A program made the position numbers and the translations under genes. Below, one piece after another: positions 34,501-40,015 of a stretch of DNA of 64,000 nucleotides; position 1 is the first letter of the stretch; each line of letters begins with the position of its first letter. Origin of the DNA: Incurvaria masculella (Eukaryota; Arthropoda; Insecta; Lepidoptera; Incurvariidae); assembly GCA_946894095.1 (NCBI GenBank), contig OX335659.1, positions 8,501,501 through 8,565,500 on the forward strand, given 5' to 3'. Below the pieces are notes generated by a model. The model saw nothing but the letters and a program-made list of their open reading frames with translations, was not told where the DNA came from and searched no databases.

Positions 34501-34905
34501 AAATACTATTACCGCCATCTAACATCGTGCCAATTGGAGCAGGCCAGACCCCATCGCATCTCTCAACCATATTTTGCCACACCGAGTGACACGAACCGAG
34601 TGTCAATCAACAAGCCTAGGGTTACCAGAAGGCTGGCGATACTCACCCTGCAGGTACTCAATGTTGTGCTCCACCTCCGGGATGAGGTGCATGAAGGTGG
34701 TGGAGAGCAGCACGCCGCCGCCGAACGCGAGCAGCGCCATCACCACGTGGTTCGTGTTCTTGATGTCGCCGCCGTCGACCTTCATGAAGCTGAAGTAGCG
34801 CGACAGCAGCAGCGGCAGCAGCCCGCACAGCATCGACGCCACCAGCAGCACGGCCATCGCCGTGATCTTCGCCACGACCACCTCCTCCAGGCCCTCGTTA
34901 TCCAT
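10480..34905 (-). CDS. ZIP1-like zinc transporter (SLC39A1/2/3 type), five coding exons
   Basis: Predicted plasma-membrane or organelle importer moving Zn2+ (possibly Fe2+) into the cytosol. Joining 34905-34647, 13391-13147, 12605-12421, 11964-11630 and 10547-10480 keeps one frame (phases 1, 0, 2, 1) and gives 363 residues, close to insect ZIPs and somewhat longer than the 310-325 of human ZIP1/ZIP3. Membrane segments fall near residues 11-33, 54-76 (LLAFGGGVLLSTTFMHLIPE), 96-116, 201-222 (SIHELFEGLAVGLE, with H212 and E216 of the HxxxE metal site), 233-255 (SAHKLVIAFCIGVEL, H239), 261-283, 293-312 and 322-341. The loop between segments 3 and 4 is variable and His-rich (HSHSQNGHGHSH, about residues 174-186), typical of the family. 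The start has a strong Kozak context (AAAGATGG) and no upstream ATG in the predicted 5' UTR. The family assignment is firm; the exact ortholog is not resolved. Confidence 0.9.
11020..11420 (-). mobile_element. SINE S1 copy in ZIP intron 4
   Basis: Near full-length reverse copy: the tail side is AATACCACACAACTACTGTT, the head ends ACTAGGCTACGAGCCGCTCA with the B box as GATTTGAACCC. It has the same orientation as the host gene and lies inside the 1,082-bp intron 11629-10548. The rest of that intron (10548-11019, 11421-11629) shows nothing else. Confidence 0.85.
11630..11964 (-). CDS. ZIP gene exon 4 (membrane segments 5-8)
   Basis: Acceptor GTGTCGCTTGCAG ends at 11965. The exon encodes W230(part)-YMLGAVSAHKLVIAFCIG... 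through GFCFMFGLQLL (residues 231-341) with the H239-K240 and E250 positions of the family. Donor A|GTGAGT lies at 11630/11629. If unspliced, the frame continues for about 20 hydrophobic residues to a stop at 11571-11573, an alternative C-terminus. Confidence 0.9.
12031..12508 (-). repeat. Four 128-bp tandem copies of exon 3 end plus splice donor
   Basis: Exactly spaced units start at 12031, 12159, 12287 and 12415. Each contains the last ~85 bases of exon 3, the donor GTGAGTGCAA and about 35 bases of intron-like filler. The unit at 12415 onward is the functional exon end. The two farthest units are identical except for one base and carry changes that would turn EGLAVGLE into EVLAFGLG. No unit but the first has an upstream acceptor AG, and reading through any donor meets TGA at once, so units 2-4 behave as decoy exon ends in intron 3. 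Confidence 0.92.
12421..12608 (-). CDS. ZIP gene exon 3 (His loop and membrane segment 4)
   Basis: Tandem NAGNAG acceptor (TTTTCAGCAG): the exon starts at 12605 (GTG) or 12608 (CAG GTG), both in frame, differing by one Gln. It encodes VEFQSHSHSQNGHGHSHMPV, then an acidic stretch and ALRGLLIVLALSIHELFEGL, ending AACGTGTG|GTGAGT at 12421/12420. It holds the His-rich loop and the HxxxE metal-binding helix. Confidence 0.92.
12745..13065 (+). mobile_element. Two SINE S1 fragments in ZIP intron 2
   Basis: One body piece (about 12745-12860, GGTTCGGATTCCACGTAAAA) and one head-plus-body piece (about 12915-13065, with GGGTTCAAATCCCCACCCCG and TGCACCACTTTCTTTATCTT). Both are opposite to the gene. They are out of the normal SINE order, so they are either rearranged or two insertions. 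Confidence 0.65.
13147..13391 (-). CDS. ZIP gene exon 2 (membrane segment 3, basic loop)
   Basis: Acceptor CGCCCGCAG ends at 13392, and donor AAG|GTGATC at 13147/13146. It completes Gly87 and encodes QGQMASFDFSLAPLLACIGF then FIMFFVEECVHLYLHRREKR and a basic/Ser-rich cytosolic loop to NMQK168. Phase agrees with exons 1 and 3. The intron boundary is upstream of an ATG that would otherwise look like a start. Confidence 0.9.
13455..13737 (-). repeat. Interspersed repeat, inverted copy of 4694-4967
   Basis: Shares AAGGAGATATGGCATC (minus), the ATTCCCATACAATGATATGG block and GCATGCCA with the 4.7-kb copy. It lies just inside ZIP intron 1, about 60 bp from exon 2. Confidence 0.7.
13906..13962 (-). 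mobile_element. Terminal fragment of the 42215-42512 element
   Basis: Minus strand reads GCAAAGACAGTCTCGCGAAG, then TCTACAACTCAGAGAGCCAC followed by TAGTTA, matching the right end of the element at 42.2-42.5 kb. Confidence 0.55.
14111..14205 (-). repeat. tRNA-like sequence (probable SINE head)
   Basis: Minus strand contains GCGGTAGCTCAATGGTTAAC (A-box-like) and GAGGCCGGTTCTAGCC (degenerate B box) about 35 bases apart. A tRNA gene is unlikely because the B box is imperfect and no acceptor stem closes. Confidence 0.3.
14206..15262. other. ZIP intron 1 sequence, no gene seen
   Basis: AT-rich with scattered CG-rich words (14,750-15,150). No exon, RNA or named repeat was recognised. Confidence 0.4.
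15263..15477 (+). mobile_element. Foldback element with hammerhead-like loop and 14-bp target duplication
   Basis: Exact 14-bp direct repeats ACAGTTAAATACTA flank it (15249-15262 and 15478-15491). Arms at about 15263-15322 and 15388-15445 are reverse complements (GGCAGGTAGAGATATTCTCC against its complement). The loop carries CTGAATGA (15374-15381), a 7-base spacer, GAAAC (15389-15393) and GTC (15394-15396). The extra block TTACCGCGGTCGT occurs only at one end, so the element has a polarity opposite to the 3.9-kb copy. Confidence 0.75.
15641..15862. mobile_element. MITE family D (about 220 bp)
   Basis: Ends GCAGGTCTATTCCTGGCATT and its complement AATGCCAGGAATAGACCTGC, with arms continuing through GAATCAAGAATCTTAAGTCT. 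The interior contains AGCGATTTTTTCGACGG. A longer copy at 24961-25636 differs mainly by a nested insertion. Confidence 0.85.
15863..16533. other. ZIP intron 1 with small GC-rich island
   Basis: AT-rich except 16140-16340, which is GC-rich with many CpG. Open frames there are short and unlike any family. It may be an internal regulatory island or a first exon of another transcript. Confidence 0.3.
16534..16714. mobile_element. MITE family E (about 180 bp)
   Basis: Termini AAGGCCCCATTTCCACAAGG and CCTCGTGGAAATGGGGCCTA are inverted repeats, continued inside by GAGAAATGTCGGACA and its complement and by GTCTGACAG palindromes. Only copy noticed. Confidence 0.8.
16715..18635. other. ZIP intron 1 sequence, no gene seen
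   Basis: About 1.9 kb without recognised features. Short minus-strand open frames near 16,760-17,075 overlap each other and show no family resemblance. Confidence 0.4.
18636..18818. mobile_element. MITE family F (about 180 bp)
   Basis: Inverted ends: GGCTTGATCGCTGCGACAGC on the left and GCTGCCACAGCGATCAAGCT on the right, roughly 22 bp. The interior is non-coding. Confidence 0.7.
18819..19948. other. ZIP intron 1 sequence, no gene seen
   Basis: AT-rich. A weak tRNA-like stretch at about 19,495-19,570 (AGTATAGTGGTAGAACGGTC) was noted but lacks a proper B box. Confidence 0.4.
19949..20222 (-). mobile_element. Family G element, near full length
   Basis: Reverse copy from TTTTTAGGGTTCCGTATCC through GTCCGTCCGTCCGTCTGTC (short microsatellite) to GCGAATCCGACTCGCGGTTG then GCCGG. 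Confidence 0.8.
20560..20806 (+). mobile_element. Family G element with expanded (GACG)n
   Basis: Contains GGCAAAATAAATACACACTC, GTTCATGAGATACAGCCCTG, then about 12 GACG units at 20696-20742, and the terminus AGGTACGGACTCCTAAAAAA. The 5' end is truncated. Confidence 0.8.
20849..20907 (+). mobile_element. Helitron-like 3' end fragment
   Basis: Shares TCAAAACGAAATTGACCCG and CCTCAGCTAG then T with 1921-1976. CTAG is at 20904-20907. Confidence 0.4.
20908..21364. other. ZIP intron 1 sequence, no gene seen
   Basis: A small GC-rich patch around 21,030-21,060 (GGCGGCGCGGCGGCGGCGCG), otherwise AT-rich. Nothing assigned. Confidence 0.4.
21365..21490 (-). mobile_element. SINE S1 fragment
   Basis: Middle part of S1 in reverse: GCTATGCCAGGACCATCTCT, then TTACCGCTTCGACCATATTG and GGTACC. 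Both ends are missing. Confidence 0.65.
21550..21612 (+). mobile_element. Helitron-like 3' end fragment, decayed
   Basis: GGCCCGAGCGGAGCCGGTTA followed by CCTCAGATAGT, where the terminal CTAG has mutated to ATAG. Confidence 0.35.
21911..22206 (+). mobile_element. Family G element, full length
   Basis: Starts AAAACCGGCCAAGTGCGAGT at 21911, has a three-unit GACG tract, and ends CCCTTCGGGTAGTTTACCCT. One of the most complete copies and a good reference for the family. Confidence 0.85.
22207..22857. other. ZIP intron 1 sequence, no gene seen
   Basis: AT-rich with no recognised features. Confidence 0.4.
22858..22995. mobile_element. Possible MITE, about 140 bp
   Basis: Imperfect inverted ends CTCCCGGTTACACCACCTCT and GAAGGTGGTTAAAACGGGGC, with internal GTTACCTTTCAGTTAC against GTAACCGAAAGTTAAC. 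Single copy noticed. Confidence 0.5.
23036..23062. repeat. (TA)n microsatellite
   Basis: About a dozen TA units from 23039 to 23060. Confidence 0.85.
23490..23835. mobile_element. MITE family A copy
   Basis: Left end GTAGTCTCAGTTCTCACCTA and right end TTTAGGTGACAACTGGGACT. Interior AAACGTCAAACTCCATACAA matches the other copies. Confidence 0.85.
23983..24040 (-). mobile_element. Helitron-like end fragment, reversed
   Basis: GGTTCCCGGCTCCGCTCGGA followed by TCAATTT is the reverse of the 3' end seen at 1,950. A second ACGAACGGAGCCGGGTAA follows. Confidence 0.3.
24335..24540 (+). pseudogene. Non-LTR retrotransposon ORF C-terminal remnant
   Basis: A GRPRRTY-like reading (here RRPRGTYRDQI) at about 24340-24372, then frameshifted sequence matching 39830-40010, including CGCTCTATCATCTCTGCCTA and CCCCTCCGGGAAAGCGGCGT. 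This is the usual 3' part of LINEs whose last domain reads WFGHVER...GRPR. Confidence 0.55.
24545..24908 (+). mobile_element. SINE S1 copy with internal deletion
   Basis: Head GAGCGGCTCGAAGCCTAGTG, B box GGGTTCAATACC, tail CATTCATGTCAGGTCGCATA plus A-rich end. About 40 bases after TTTCGTCACGAATG are missing compared with 2160-2587. Confidence 0.85.
24961..25636. mobile_element. MITE family D copy interrupted by a nested element
   Basis: Ends match 15641-15862 (AGCAGGTCAATTCCTGGCAT on the left, ATGCCAGGAATAGACCTGCT on the right). Removing 25066-25506 plus one TTAA restores colinearity with the 15.6-kb copy. Confidence 0.85.
25066..25506. mobile_element. Nested 441-bp MITE with TTAA target duplication (piggyBac-like)
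   Basis: Flanked by TTAA at 25062-25065 and 25507-25510. Ends GGCCCTGGTACTAGCCAA and, inverted, TTGGCTAGTCCTAGCGCC match at 15 of 18 positions. The uninterrupted family D copy has a single TTAA at the corresponding site (about 15749-15752). TTAA duplication is characteristic of piggyBac-type elements. No transposase is encoded. Confidence 0.8.
25637..26954. other. ZIP intron 1 sequence, no gene seen
   Basis: A minus-strand open stretch at 25646-25910 ends in a perfect GTAAGT donor but has no ATG start or acceptor. A GCAGC-rich patch lies near 26,350-26,375. Nothing else assigned. Confidence 0.35.
26955..27115. repeat. Tandem direct repeat, two units of about 80 bp
   Basis: CCGTGATTGCAAA and TAATTACTTRACAGAAATA recur in the same order in both halves, with diverged AT-rich spacers. 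Confidence 0.6.
27505..27690. repeat. Tandem repeat, about 40-bp units
   Basis: Four to five degenerate units of TTTAGTTTCRGCCAAACGTA with TTTCGGAAGTA. On the minus strand the frame is open through the array (SETKSVTSAISLAETK) and on to a stretch GPYEYSGPYDYSG encoded at about 27,690-27,730, with no ATG before 27,795. Coding status is unknown. Confidence 0.6.
27895..28005 (+). mobile_element. SINE S1 body fragment, diverged
   Basis: GAAAGATGGTCGAATTGGCA and ATGGCCATGCTCAAATATCG correspond to the S1 middle part. Confidence 0.5.
28006..28951. other. ZIP intron 1 sequence, no gene seen
   Basis: Opposite-strand open frames at 28264-28527 overlap and resemble no family. Otherwise AT-rich. Confidence 0.4.
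28952..29213 (+). mobile_element. Family G element copy
   Basis: Starts in AAAGCGGCCAAGACGAAAGG, has a GACG tract at about 29128-29145, and ends CTTTGGGTAGGGAACCATAA. Confidence 0.8.
29305..29790 (+). mobile_element. SINE S1 with 5' flank: left arm of 486-bp inverted repeat
   Basis: A unique 85-base flank (TCTAGGCCTTCCTTACCTGG to ATTTCAATTGAT) leads into a complete S1 copy ending CAGGTCGCATAAAAAAG. The same flank plus SINE recurs in reverse at 30778-31263. A second truncated S1 head lies just before, at 29234-29280. Confidence 0.85.
29791..30777. other. Spacer between inverted SINE arms
   Basis: A 987-bp unique AT-rich segment. Overlapping open frames around 30005-30335 on both strands show no family resemblance. 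Confidence 0.45.
30778..31263 (-). mobile_element. SINE S1 with 5' flank: right arm of inverted repeat
   Basis: Reverse copy of 29305-29790, from TTATGCGACCTGACATGGAT to the shared flank ending GGTAAGGAAGGCCTAGA. Extension of identity beyond the SINE shows duplication of a larger segment, not two independent insertions at random sites. Confidence 0.85.
31264..31490. promoter_or_regulatory. CpG-rich island in ZIP intron 1
   Basis: Strongly GC- and CpG-rich (GGCGGAGGCGGCGGCGGCGC), ending near a minus-strand GCGCAATGGCGGCGAGC, an ATG in good context with a 55-codon Arg/Gly-rich frame. It may be an alternative promoter or enhancer of the ZIP gene, or simply GC-rich sequence. Confidence 0.25.
31491..32408. 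other. ZIP intron 1 sequence, no gene seen
   Basis: AT-rich, with several A and T runs. Nothing recognised. Confidence 0.4.
32409..32756 (+). mobile_element. SINE S1 copy, old and diverged
   Basis: Head TTAAGCGGCTCGTACCTCAG, body GCATTTCGTCACGAATGCGA and CATGCTCATAAAGGGAAAAT, tail TATGTATCCATGCCC. An internal deletion removes the segment around TACTAGGTGGTAG. Confidence 0.8.
32757..34646. other. ZIP intron 1, promoter-proximal part
   Basis: Mostly unassigned. 33415-33500 (TTAGTAAACTACGTTTATAT, then GCTTACGTGCCCACCTTAA) matches a repeat at 63683-63762. 34165-34205 is GC-rich. No exon was found between exon 1 and exon 2. Confidence 0.45.
34647..34905 (-). CDS. ZIP gene exon 1 (start, membrane segments 1-2)
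   Basis: ATG at 34905-34903 in context CCAAAGATGG. It encodes MDNEGLEEVVVAKITAMAVL onward to EYLQ86 plus one base of Gly87, with donor CAGG|GTGAGT at 34647/34646. LLAFGGGVLLSTTFMHLIPE is diagnostic for segment 2 of ZIP1/2/3-type transporters. The opposite-strand open frame here is a shadow. Confidence 0.93.
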
Positions 34906-35014
34906 CTTTGGCGGCTCCGCGACGAGTCGACTCTAAACGGGGCGGACAACTGCTGCGGCACGAGTCGAGTTCGAGTGACGAGGGGCGGCCTGCTCTTCCG
35001 GAGGGAGCGATGCT

Positions 35015-35049
35015 AATGAGCGGCGATTGGGCGCCGAGGCCCTTTTATA
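35015..35049 (-). promoter_or_regulatory. Core promoter of the ZIP gene (TATA box and initiator)
   Basis: Minus strand has TATAAAAG at 35049-35042 and TCATTA at 35019-35014, placing an initiator A at 35017, about 32 bases after the first T of the TATA box. The predicted 5' UTR is about 111 bases, without upstream ATG. Confidence 0.65.
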
Positions 35050-35075
35050 CCGGCGATCCGAGATAGCGCCGGCGC

Positions 35076-35204
35076 GTGCGCAGCCAGCGAGCGACGCGCG
35101 GTTACTGCGAGCCCGGCGGGCGCGCTGCTCGCACGCACCGCGGCACGCCGCCAGCTCCCACCGCCGCCCGGCTGCTGCACCCGGCTCCCGGTGCTCGTGC
35201 GCAC
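35076..35204. promoter_or_regulatory. Cluster of metal-response-element core matches
   Basis: TGCRCNC, the core bound by the metal sensor MTF-1, is matched at 35082-35076 (minus, TGCGCAC), 35176-35182 (plus, TGCACCC) and a palindromic pair at 35197-35204 (TGCGCAC on both strands). These lie 30-160 bp upstream of the TATA box. The block is GC-rich, so some chance matches are possible. Confidence 0.45.
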
Positions 35205-35445
35205 GAACAACCGGTCTCGTGTTGCACTCCCATTGCTGCCAATTATGGAGGATCGAATTCTTACCACTTTGCGATTCTTGGAACTCTACTTTTTGTGTTG
35301 TACGTTTCGTGGAAGCAGTCTGCAATATTAAAATATTGCGGAAAAACTCTCCGCTCCTATAATAACTTCGTCTTCGAGCAATTTTTTACAAATATTGCTA
35401 TTATTCCGGGAGGTCACGACATTTTTGGTCACGATAAGGTAAATG

Positions 35446-35927
35446 GCTGAATCTGGGTTCACATGTTAGAGACCAACCCTGTGATGCTAAATATGTCGGT
35501 CTGTCCGTGCCAAGTGGTTGCGTTTTCTAGATTGGCTATATAAAATAGATGCTGGTATGTACCTGCTGATGAATATACTGATTTTCTGGAAACATTGATA
35601 CCTATTACTTATACAACAATAACCAGACGGTTACTTAAATAAATACTCAAATATACCTTAAGTTGTATGTGTAACCTAAATCGCCTATAACTACTCAATT
35701 CAACCAAAAATTTGTACAGTTTTTATATTGCTAGGTAAGTACGTATTGATACTTTCATGCTTCGTCATTTGCATCCATTTACCTTATCATATGTAATTTT
35801 TGTCACCATAACTACTTTTTCAGGCGCCTTATCTAAGTAACGCAACCACTTGGAACAGGCAGACTGACACGTTTAGCTTCAGAGGGTTGTACTTTATCCC
35901 GTGAACCCAGTTTCAGCCGTTATCATT
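35446..35927. mobile_element. DNA-type element with about 80-bp terminal inverted repeats
   Basis: Left end GGCTGAATCTGGGTTCACAT to CCAAGTGGTTGCGTT (35448-35525) is the imperfect complement of 35840-35925 (AACGCAACCACTTGG to CACGGGATAAAG-type sequence and CCCAGTTTCAGCC). The centre is AT-rich and non-coding. It lies about 430 bp upstream of the ZIP transcription start. Confidence 0.8.
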
Positions 35928-37111
35928 ACCATTTTTGTCGCGACCTCCTAGTCTATATGTTCTTGACAACAGTTCTTAATATTGAATATTAGGTATTGAA
36001 AATGATCAAAGTTTAGAACAAAATATGTATGTATTAATGTTTCGATGATTTAAATAAATAATAACAAAAAATCGGTTTCCTTTCATTTATGTCCATACTA
36101 CATTTTAAAACATTCAACATAGGTATGTCAGCTGTGTATTTAGATAGCAAATAAAGTATCAAACGAATTGGGCACAATTTAGTAATAAGAAATGCTGAAA
36201 AATGTGTGGTCTTACTTAATCTCAACACTAGCAGTAAACCTTTTAAACTCTTTGAAGCTTATCCAGAATTAATCTAGCGCAGTAGTTGTATAAAAAAATA
36301 TCATAAAAAATCAACCTTAATTTACTGGACAAAAGAATTTGATCAGCAAATCGCAATTATAATAGTTGACAGCACGAAATTGTAAACTTCATTGAAGATT
36401 GACTTGCAACACTTCGCCCACCGAGTTTTATAATTCCAAAAAAATTTAAGATTAATTCTAAGAACTATTCTTAGCTATTCATTTCAGGTCAGAAGGATCA
36501 TTTGAACTGCTGTCTACTGTCTGAAGGTCTTATACAATATATTTTTCGCCGCGCCAAAATTACTTTAGAATATTTTCTCTTTCTTCCGAACGTAAACTGT
36601 TGCCACTTGGATTAGAATGAAGTAATTTTTTTTATGATATTAAATGGAACGGTGGATAAATCTCTACAATCTAACATACGACATCTAAGTACCGTCATCG
36701 TCAGTTTAAATCACAAAGTAACTTCTTGATGGGTTCTGAAACTGAAATGACTTTAATTTTCCCGAATATATCTTTCCCTTCGAACGATTGTTTCTTCTCT
36801 TGCTCCTCCAATGTTTGTGACCTTCGTTTGCTTTCGTCAAACTATCCGCTCTTTGAAATTAAAAGACAATTGCATTGTGGTATGAAAATACATTTCAACA
36901 ATGAGTACTGATTATTACATTTATATTTGTCGAGTTTGTCTGTGTCATATAAAATAAGACAATAAACAAAGACGAACATTGTAACGAAGCCATTTCACTA
37001 CTTTTACTTTCGTTTAAAACTATGTAAAAATGTTTATAAGTTTCGTATAAGTATTTCGAGTTTGTCACCGATGTTCAACGATAACGTGGTAACAAGTAGT
37101 TGAATCAATTA
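35928..37111. other. Unassigned AT-rich intergenic sequence
   Basis: No coding, RNA or repeat signal recognised. Confidence 0.45.
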
Positions 37112-37246
37112 AAAGAGACTTAAATAACAATGAATTTAAATATCTCTAATTTAAAAAGAGATATAAATAACAATGAATTTAAATATCTTTAATTTAAAGA
37201 GAGATTTAAATAACAATGCATTTAAATATCTTTAATTTAACTTAAA
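37112..37246. repeat. Tandem repeat, three units of about 46 bp
   Basis: Units contain ATAACAATGAATTTAAATAT and CTTTAATTTAAAGAGAGAT with few differences. Confidence 0.8.
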
Positions 37247-37436
37247 CAATCTTAACCTACAGTCAAAAGAGAGTACTGAACTGGGAATCCCGCAGTGCCG
37301 TTTTCATTAAGCGGGAAAGTGCACGGATGTGCGCATCCAAGATGCGATGCATAAACTATGTGGTGAATGGCGGAACACGATATGTTTGCAATATGAATTC
37401 ATGAAAATCAACTATTCATGCGGTATGCCAAAGTTC

Positions 37437-37581
37437 ATCAGCGGCAAAATAATTACACACTTTGTGAAAAATTCAGCTGCCTACCGGCCTACAGGCGGAC
37501 GGACGGACAGACAGACAGACGGACATCGGAGGCTTAGTAATAGGGTTCCGTTGGCACCGTTTGGGTACGGAACCTTAAAAA
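37437..37581 (+). mobile_element. Family G element, 5'-truncated
   Basis: Contains CAGCGGCAAAATAATTACAC, GGACGGACAGACAGACAGAC (a GACG/GACA mixed tract) and GGGTACGGAACCTTAAAAAG. Confidence 0.8.
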
Positions 37582-38187
37582 GCACGAGTGGGGTATTTCT
37601 CCCTCTGGCCCATTGCCTGGCGACGTCCTTGCCTCTCCCCCTCTTTTAAACTTGGCGAAGCAGTTGCAACGGTACAATAAGCACCACTGTTTTTAAAGTG
37701 TTCCAAAAATGTTGTGTTTTACCTGGGTTTTCTTAAAAATTTGACAAACGCTTTTGTTAATTTAGGCTAAGTTGAAACAAAAAACACAGCGAAGTTTCTT
37801 GCCAGTTCTCCATCGCCTTGTTTTGCTGAACTGGCTAATGTTTAAATATGACAAATTCGAGTCCAGTTTACTGTATATAGATGATGAATAAACAACAACA
37901 ACCACAATAAACAACAATTGCTAACAAATATTGATTGCTACAATGGTCGTAATTTTAATTTTTACCCCTATTTCTCATATAGGGCTTACACATTTATTTA
38001 CCAGAACTGCCAACGAAATAATGTCTAAGAGCTGAGCTGCGGATCAATGACATCGCCGGTGAAGGCATGTGGTGAGTCATCCATCCTAGTACCGGCTCTT
38101 TGAATGACTCTAGCTAGCGTTACATAAGACAAGGTGCATGGCGCAAGGGATTGTAGCTTATATTGTAATACAGGTTTCCTATTTCCA
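37582..38187. other. Unassigned intergenic sequence
   Basis: No gene or recognised repeat seen. Confidence 0.4.
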
Positions 38188-38284
38188 GTCAAACCTGGAT
38201 AAGCGAGAGTGCAAGGAACCTCAATCTCGTTTTCGCTTATAGAGGTCTTTCACTAAACCAAGTTTTACGCTTATACCGGTACAG

Positions 38285-38530
38285 GGGGTCCATTCAGGGA
38301 AAGAGTGAGTTCGAATTCGTCACTAAATGTCAACTCACCTTTTTAAATAGTAATGTTTCCACACTTCTTGAACATCATTACAGTTAGATAAAAATCTGGT
38401 CCGTCCCGTAAATACGTCGGAAGTATAAATAAAGGTTCTGTTATTTAAACAATAATATATTTCCCAGCTATTTTTAGGTTAACTCACTCCCGACTCTCTC
38501 ACTCTCACTCTTACCGGAATGGGCCCCCAG
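38285..38530. mobile_element. MITE family B copy
   Basis: Ends GGGGGTCCATTCAGGGAAAG and CTCTTACCGGAATGGGCCCC. Interior TAAATACGTCGGAAGTATAA matches 5444-5676 in the opposite orientation. Confidence 0.8.
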
Positions 38531-38571
38531 GAGTGGCTTTTGTCTCTTAAAGCGGTTTAAAAATACAGCAA

Positions 38572-38665
38572 ATATGTATGTAGCTATGCTCATAAAGGGA
38601 AGGTCCTGGCATGTCACCCAATTCTTTCGGGAATGCGTATGTTGGGCTAATATCATGATTTGAAT
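38572..38665 (+). mobile_element. SINE S1 tail-side fragment
   Basis: GCTCATAAAGGGAAGGTCCT through TTGGGCTAATATCATGAT. The head is missing. Confidence 0.7.
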
Positions 38666-39458
38666 TTTGTAGCAGTCTTTAGATTTCAACAAGTGTCCAT
38701 ATTTGTAAGTTCATATCGAGAGATTTCTTTGTCCATTCTAAAAGGCATTTTTCAACGATGGGAATTTTCGAATGTCGATTCCTCTTAATATTGAGACTTT
38801 ATAGAATCTTTTGATTATATAATTTTACAAACGGTGTATTTTGGTATATCAAACTCACTCTGTATTTCGTTTTGCGTTATCTGTTCTGAAATCTATTTTG
38901 AAATTGTTTTATACTGTTTTGTCATTACTACTTTGTAGAAAGACCGTCAAAATGAACGATACACACACACATGTGGCCATTCGAAAAGAATACGATACGA
39001 AAAAATTGATTAGATCCATGAAATTTAATAGAATGAGATACAAAAAAAATTATTGTTTTTTTAACGTAAGTTTAGAATAAGTCATAAATAACGAATGTTA
39101 AAATATACGGTCAACTGTCGCTTATAAAGGTAGAGACCAGTTGCAGTCTTAGTTATAGAGTTTTTCAAGATAAAAAACTCTTATAGAGCTTTCTGTTTCT
39201 TACTTATAGAGATTTTATAGGGTTAAAATGACGGGACCTTGCAATTACTCTCAATTGTAGAGTTTTCTCACTTATCCAGTTCTTACACATCCAGGTTTGA
39301 CTGTATCTCTCTGCATAGGAGATAATACAGACAGATTAATCATATGACGATGCTTATTCACGAGAACAATTTGGATTCGTTTACCTACTTCAATATAATT
39401 GATGGTTGATGATTAAATGAATACAGATAGAGTGAAGATTGAAATTTGGTGAGATAGA

Positions 39459-39646
39459 CTAAAATATAAGCCTCGTATGCTTTTCTTTTCTTGGAATCTT
39501 TCTAATACAATTTCAAGTTGATATTTCTTGCAAATAGATTGATCTTATACTAAAATATAAACTTGGTTTGCTTTTCTTTTCTTTAAAGCTTTCTAATACA
39601 ACTTTAAAATTGACGTTTCCTGAAAATACATCAATCTTCTACTAAA
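39459..39646. repeat. Tandem repeat, two units of 91 bp
   Basis: CTAAAATATAAGCCTCGTAT begins unit 1 at 39459 and CTAAAATATAAACTTGGTTT unit 2 at 39550. Both contain TGCTTTTCTTTTCTT and TTTCTAATACAA. Confidence 0.75.
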
Positions 39647-39709
39647 ATTATTAGGTTAGAAGAAAAGGTTAGAGAGCAATAACAATTAAATAAAAAAAAA
39701 TGTTGTGAC

Positions 39710-40015
39710 TAGATGGAGTGCTATTATGGTTTGGACACATGGAACGAACGGATGACGGAAAAATTACGAAACAAATGTATAGAGCAGAAGTGAGCGGAAG
39801 TGTCGTGCTCGGGCGGCCTAGATGGACGTACCGCGACCAAATCGTTGTAATTCTTCGTATAGGTCTGGTACGTGGCACCCGTAATCGTTGAGCATGTATG
39901 AAAAGATGTCTCTGTAGATGAAGCTAAAAAGGTGTGCTATGATCGTACCGCATAGCGCTCTATCATCTCTGCCTACCCCTCTTGGATAGCGGCGTGAAGG
40001 TTTGTATGTACGTAA
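39710..40015 (+). pseudogene. Non-LTR retrotransposon ORF C-terminal remnant
   Basis: Reads LWFGHMERTDDGKITKQMYR then AEVSGSVVLGRPRWTYRDQI before a frameshift and stop, followed by a degenerate 3' region shared with 24335-24540 (CGCTCTATCATCTCTGCCTA). WFGHxER...GRPR is typical of the last ORF2 domain of RTE/CR1-like LINEs. Confidence 0.7.

Larger units (their letters stand above)
38188..39303. mobile_element. Composite element bounded by CAGTCAAACCTGGAT inverted ends
   Basis: Left end CAGTCAAACCTGGATAAGCG (38189) and right end CATCCAGGTTTGACTG (39287-39302), with repeated Lys/tail-like CTTATAGAG words near both. CAGT-starting ends resemble pogo/Tigger-type elements (inference). Inside are a MITE B copy and an S1 fragment. 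No transposase was found. Confidence 0.5.

Noticed and set aside
34378..35016. 212-codon plus-strand frame
   Set aside because: It is the antisense shadow of ZIP exon 1 and its GC-rich 5' UTR; the minus frame has the family motifs.
35027..35450. Arg/Ala-rich open frames upstream of ZIP exon 1
   Set aside because: They arise from promoter GC content on both strands, with no domain or splice support.
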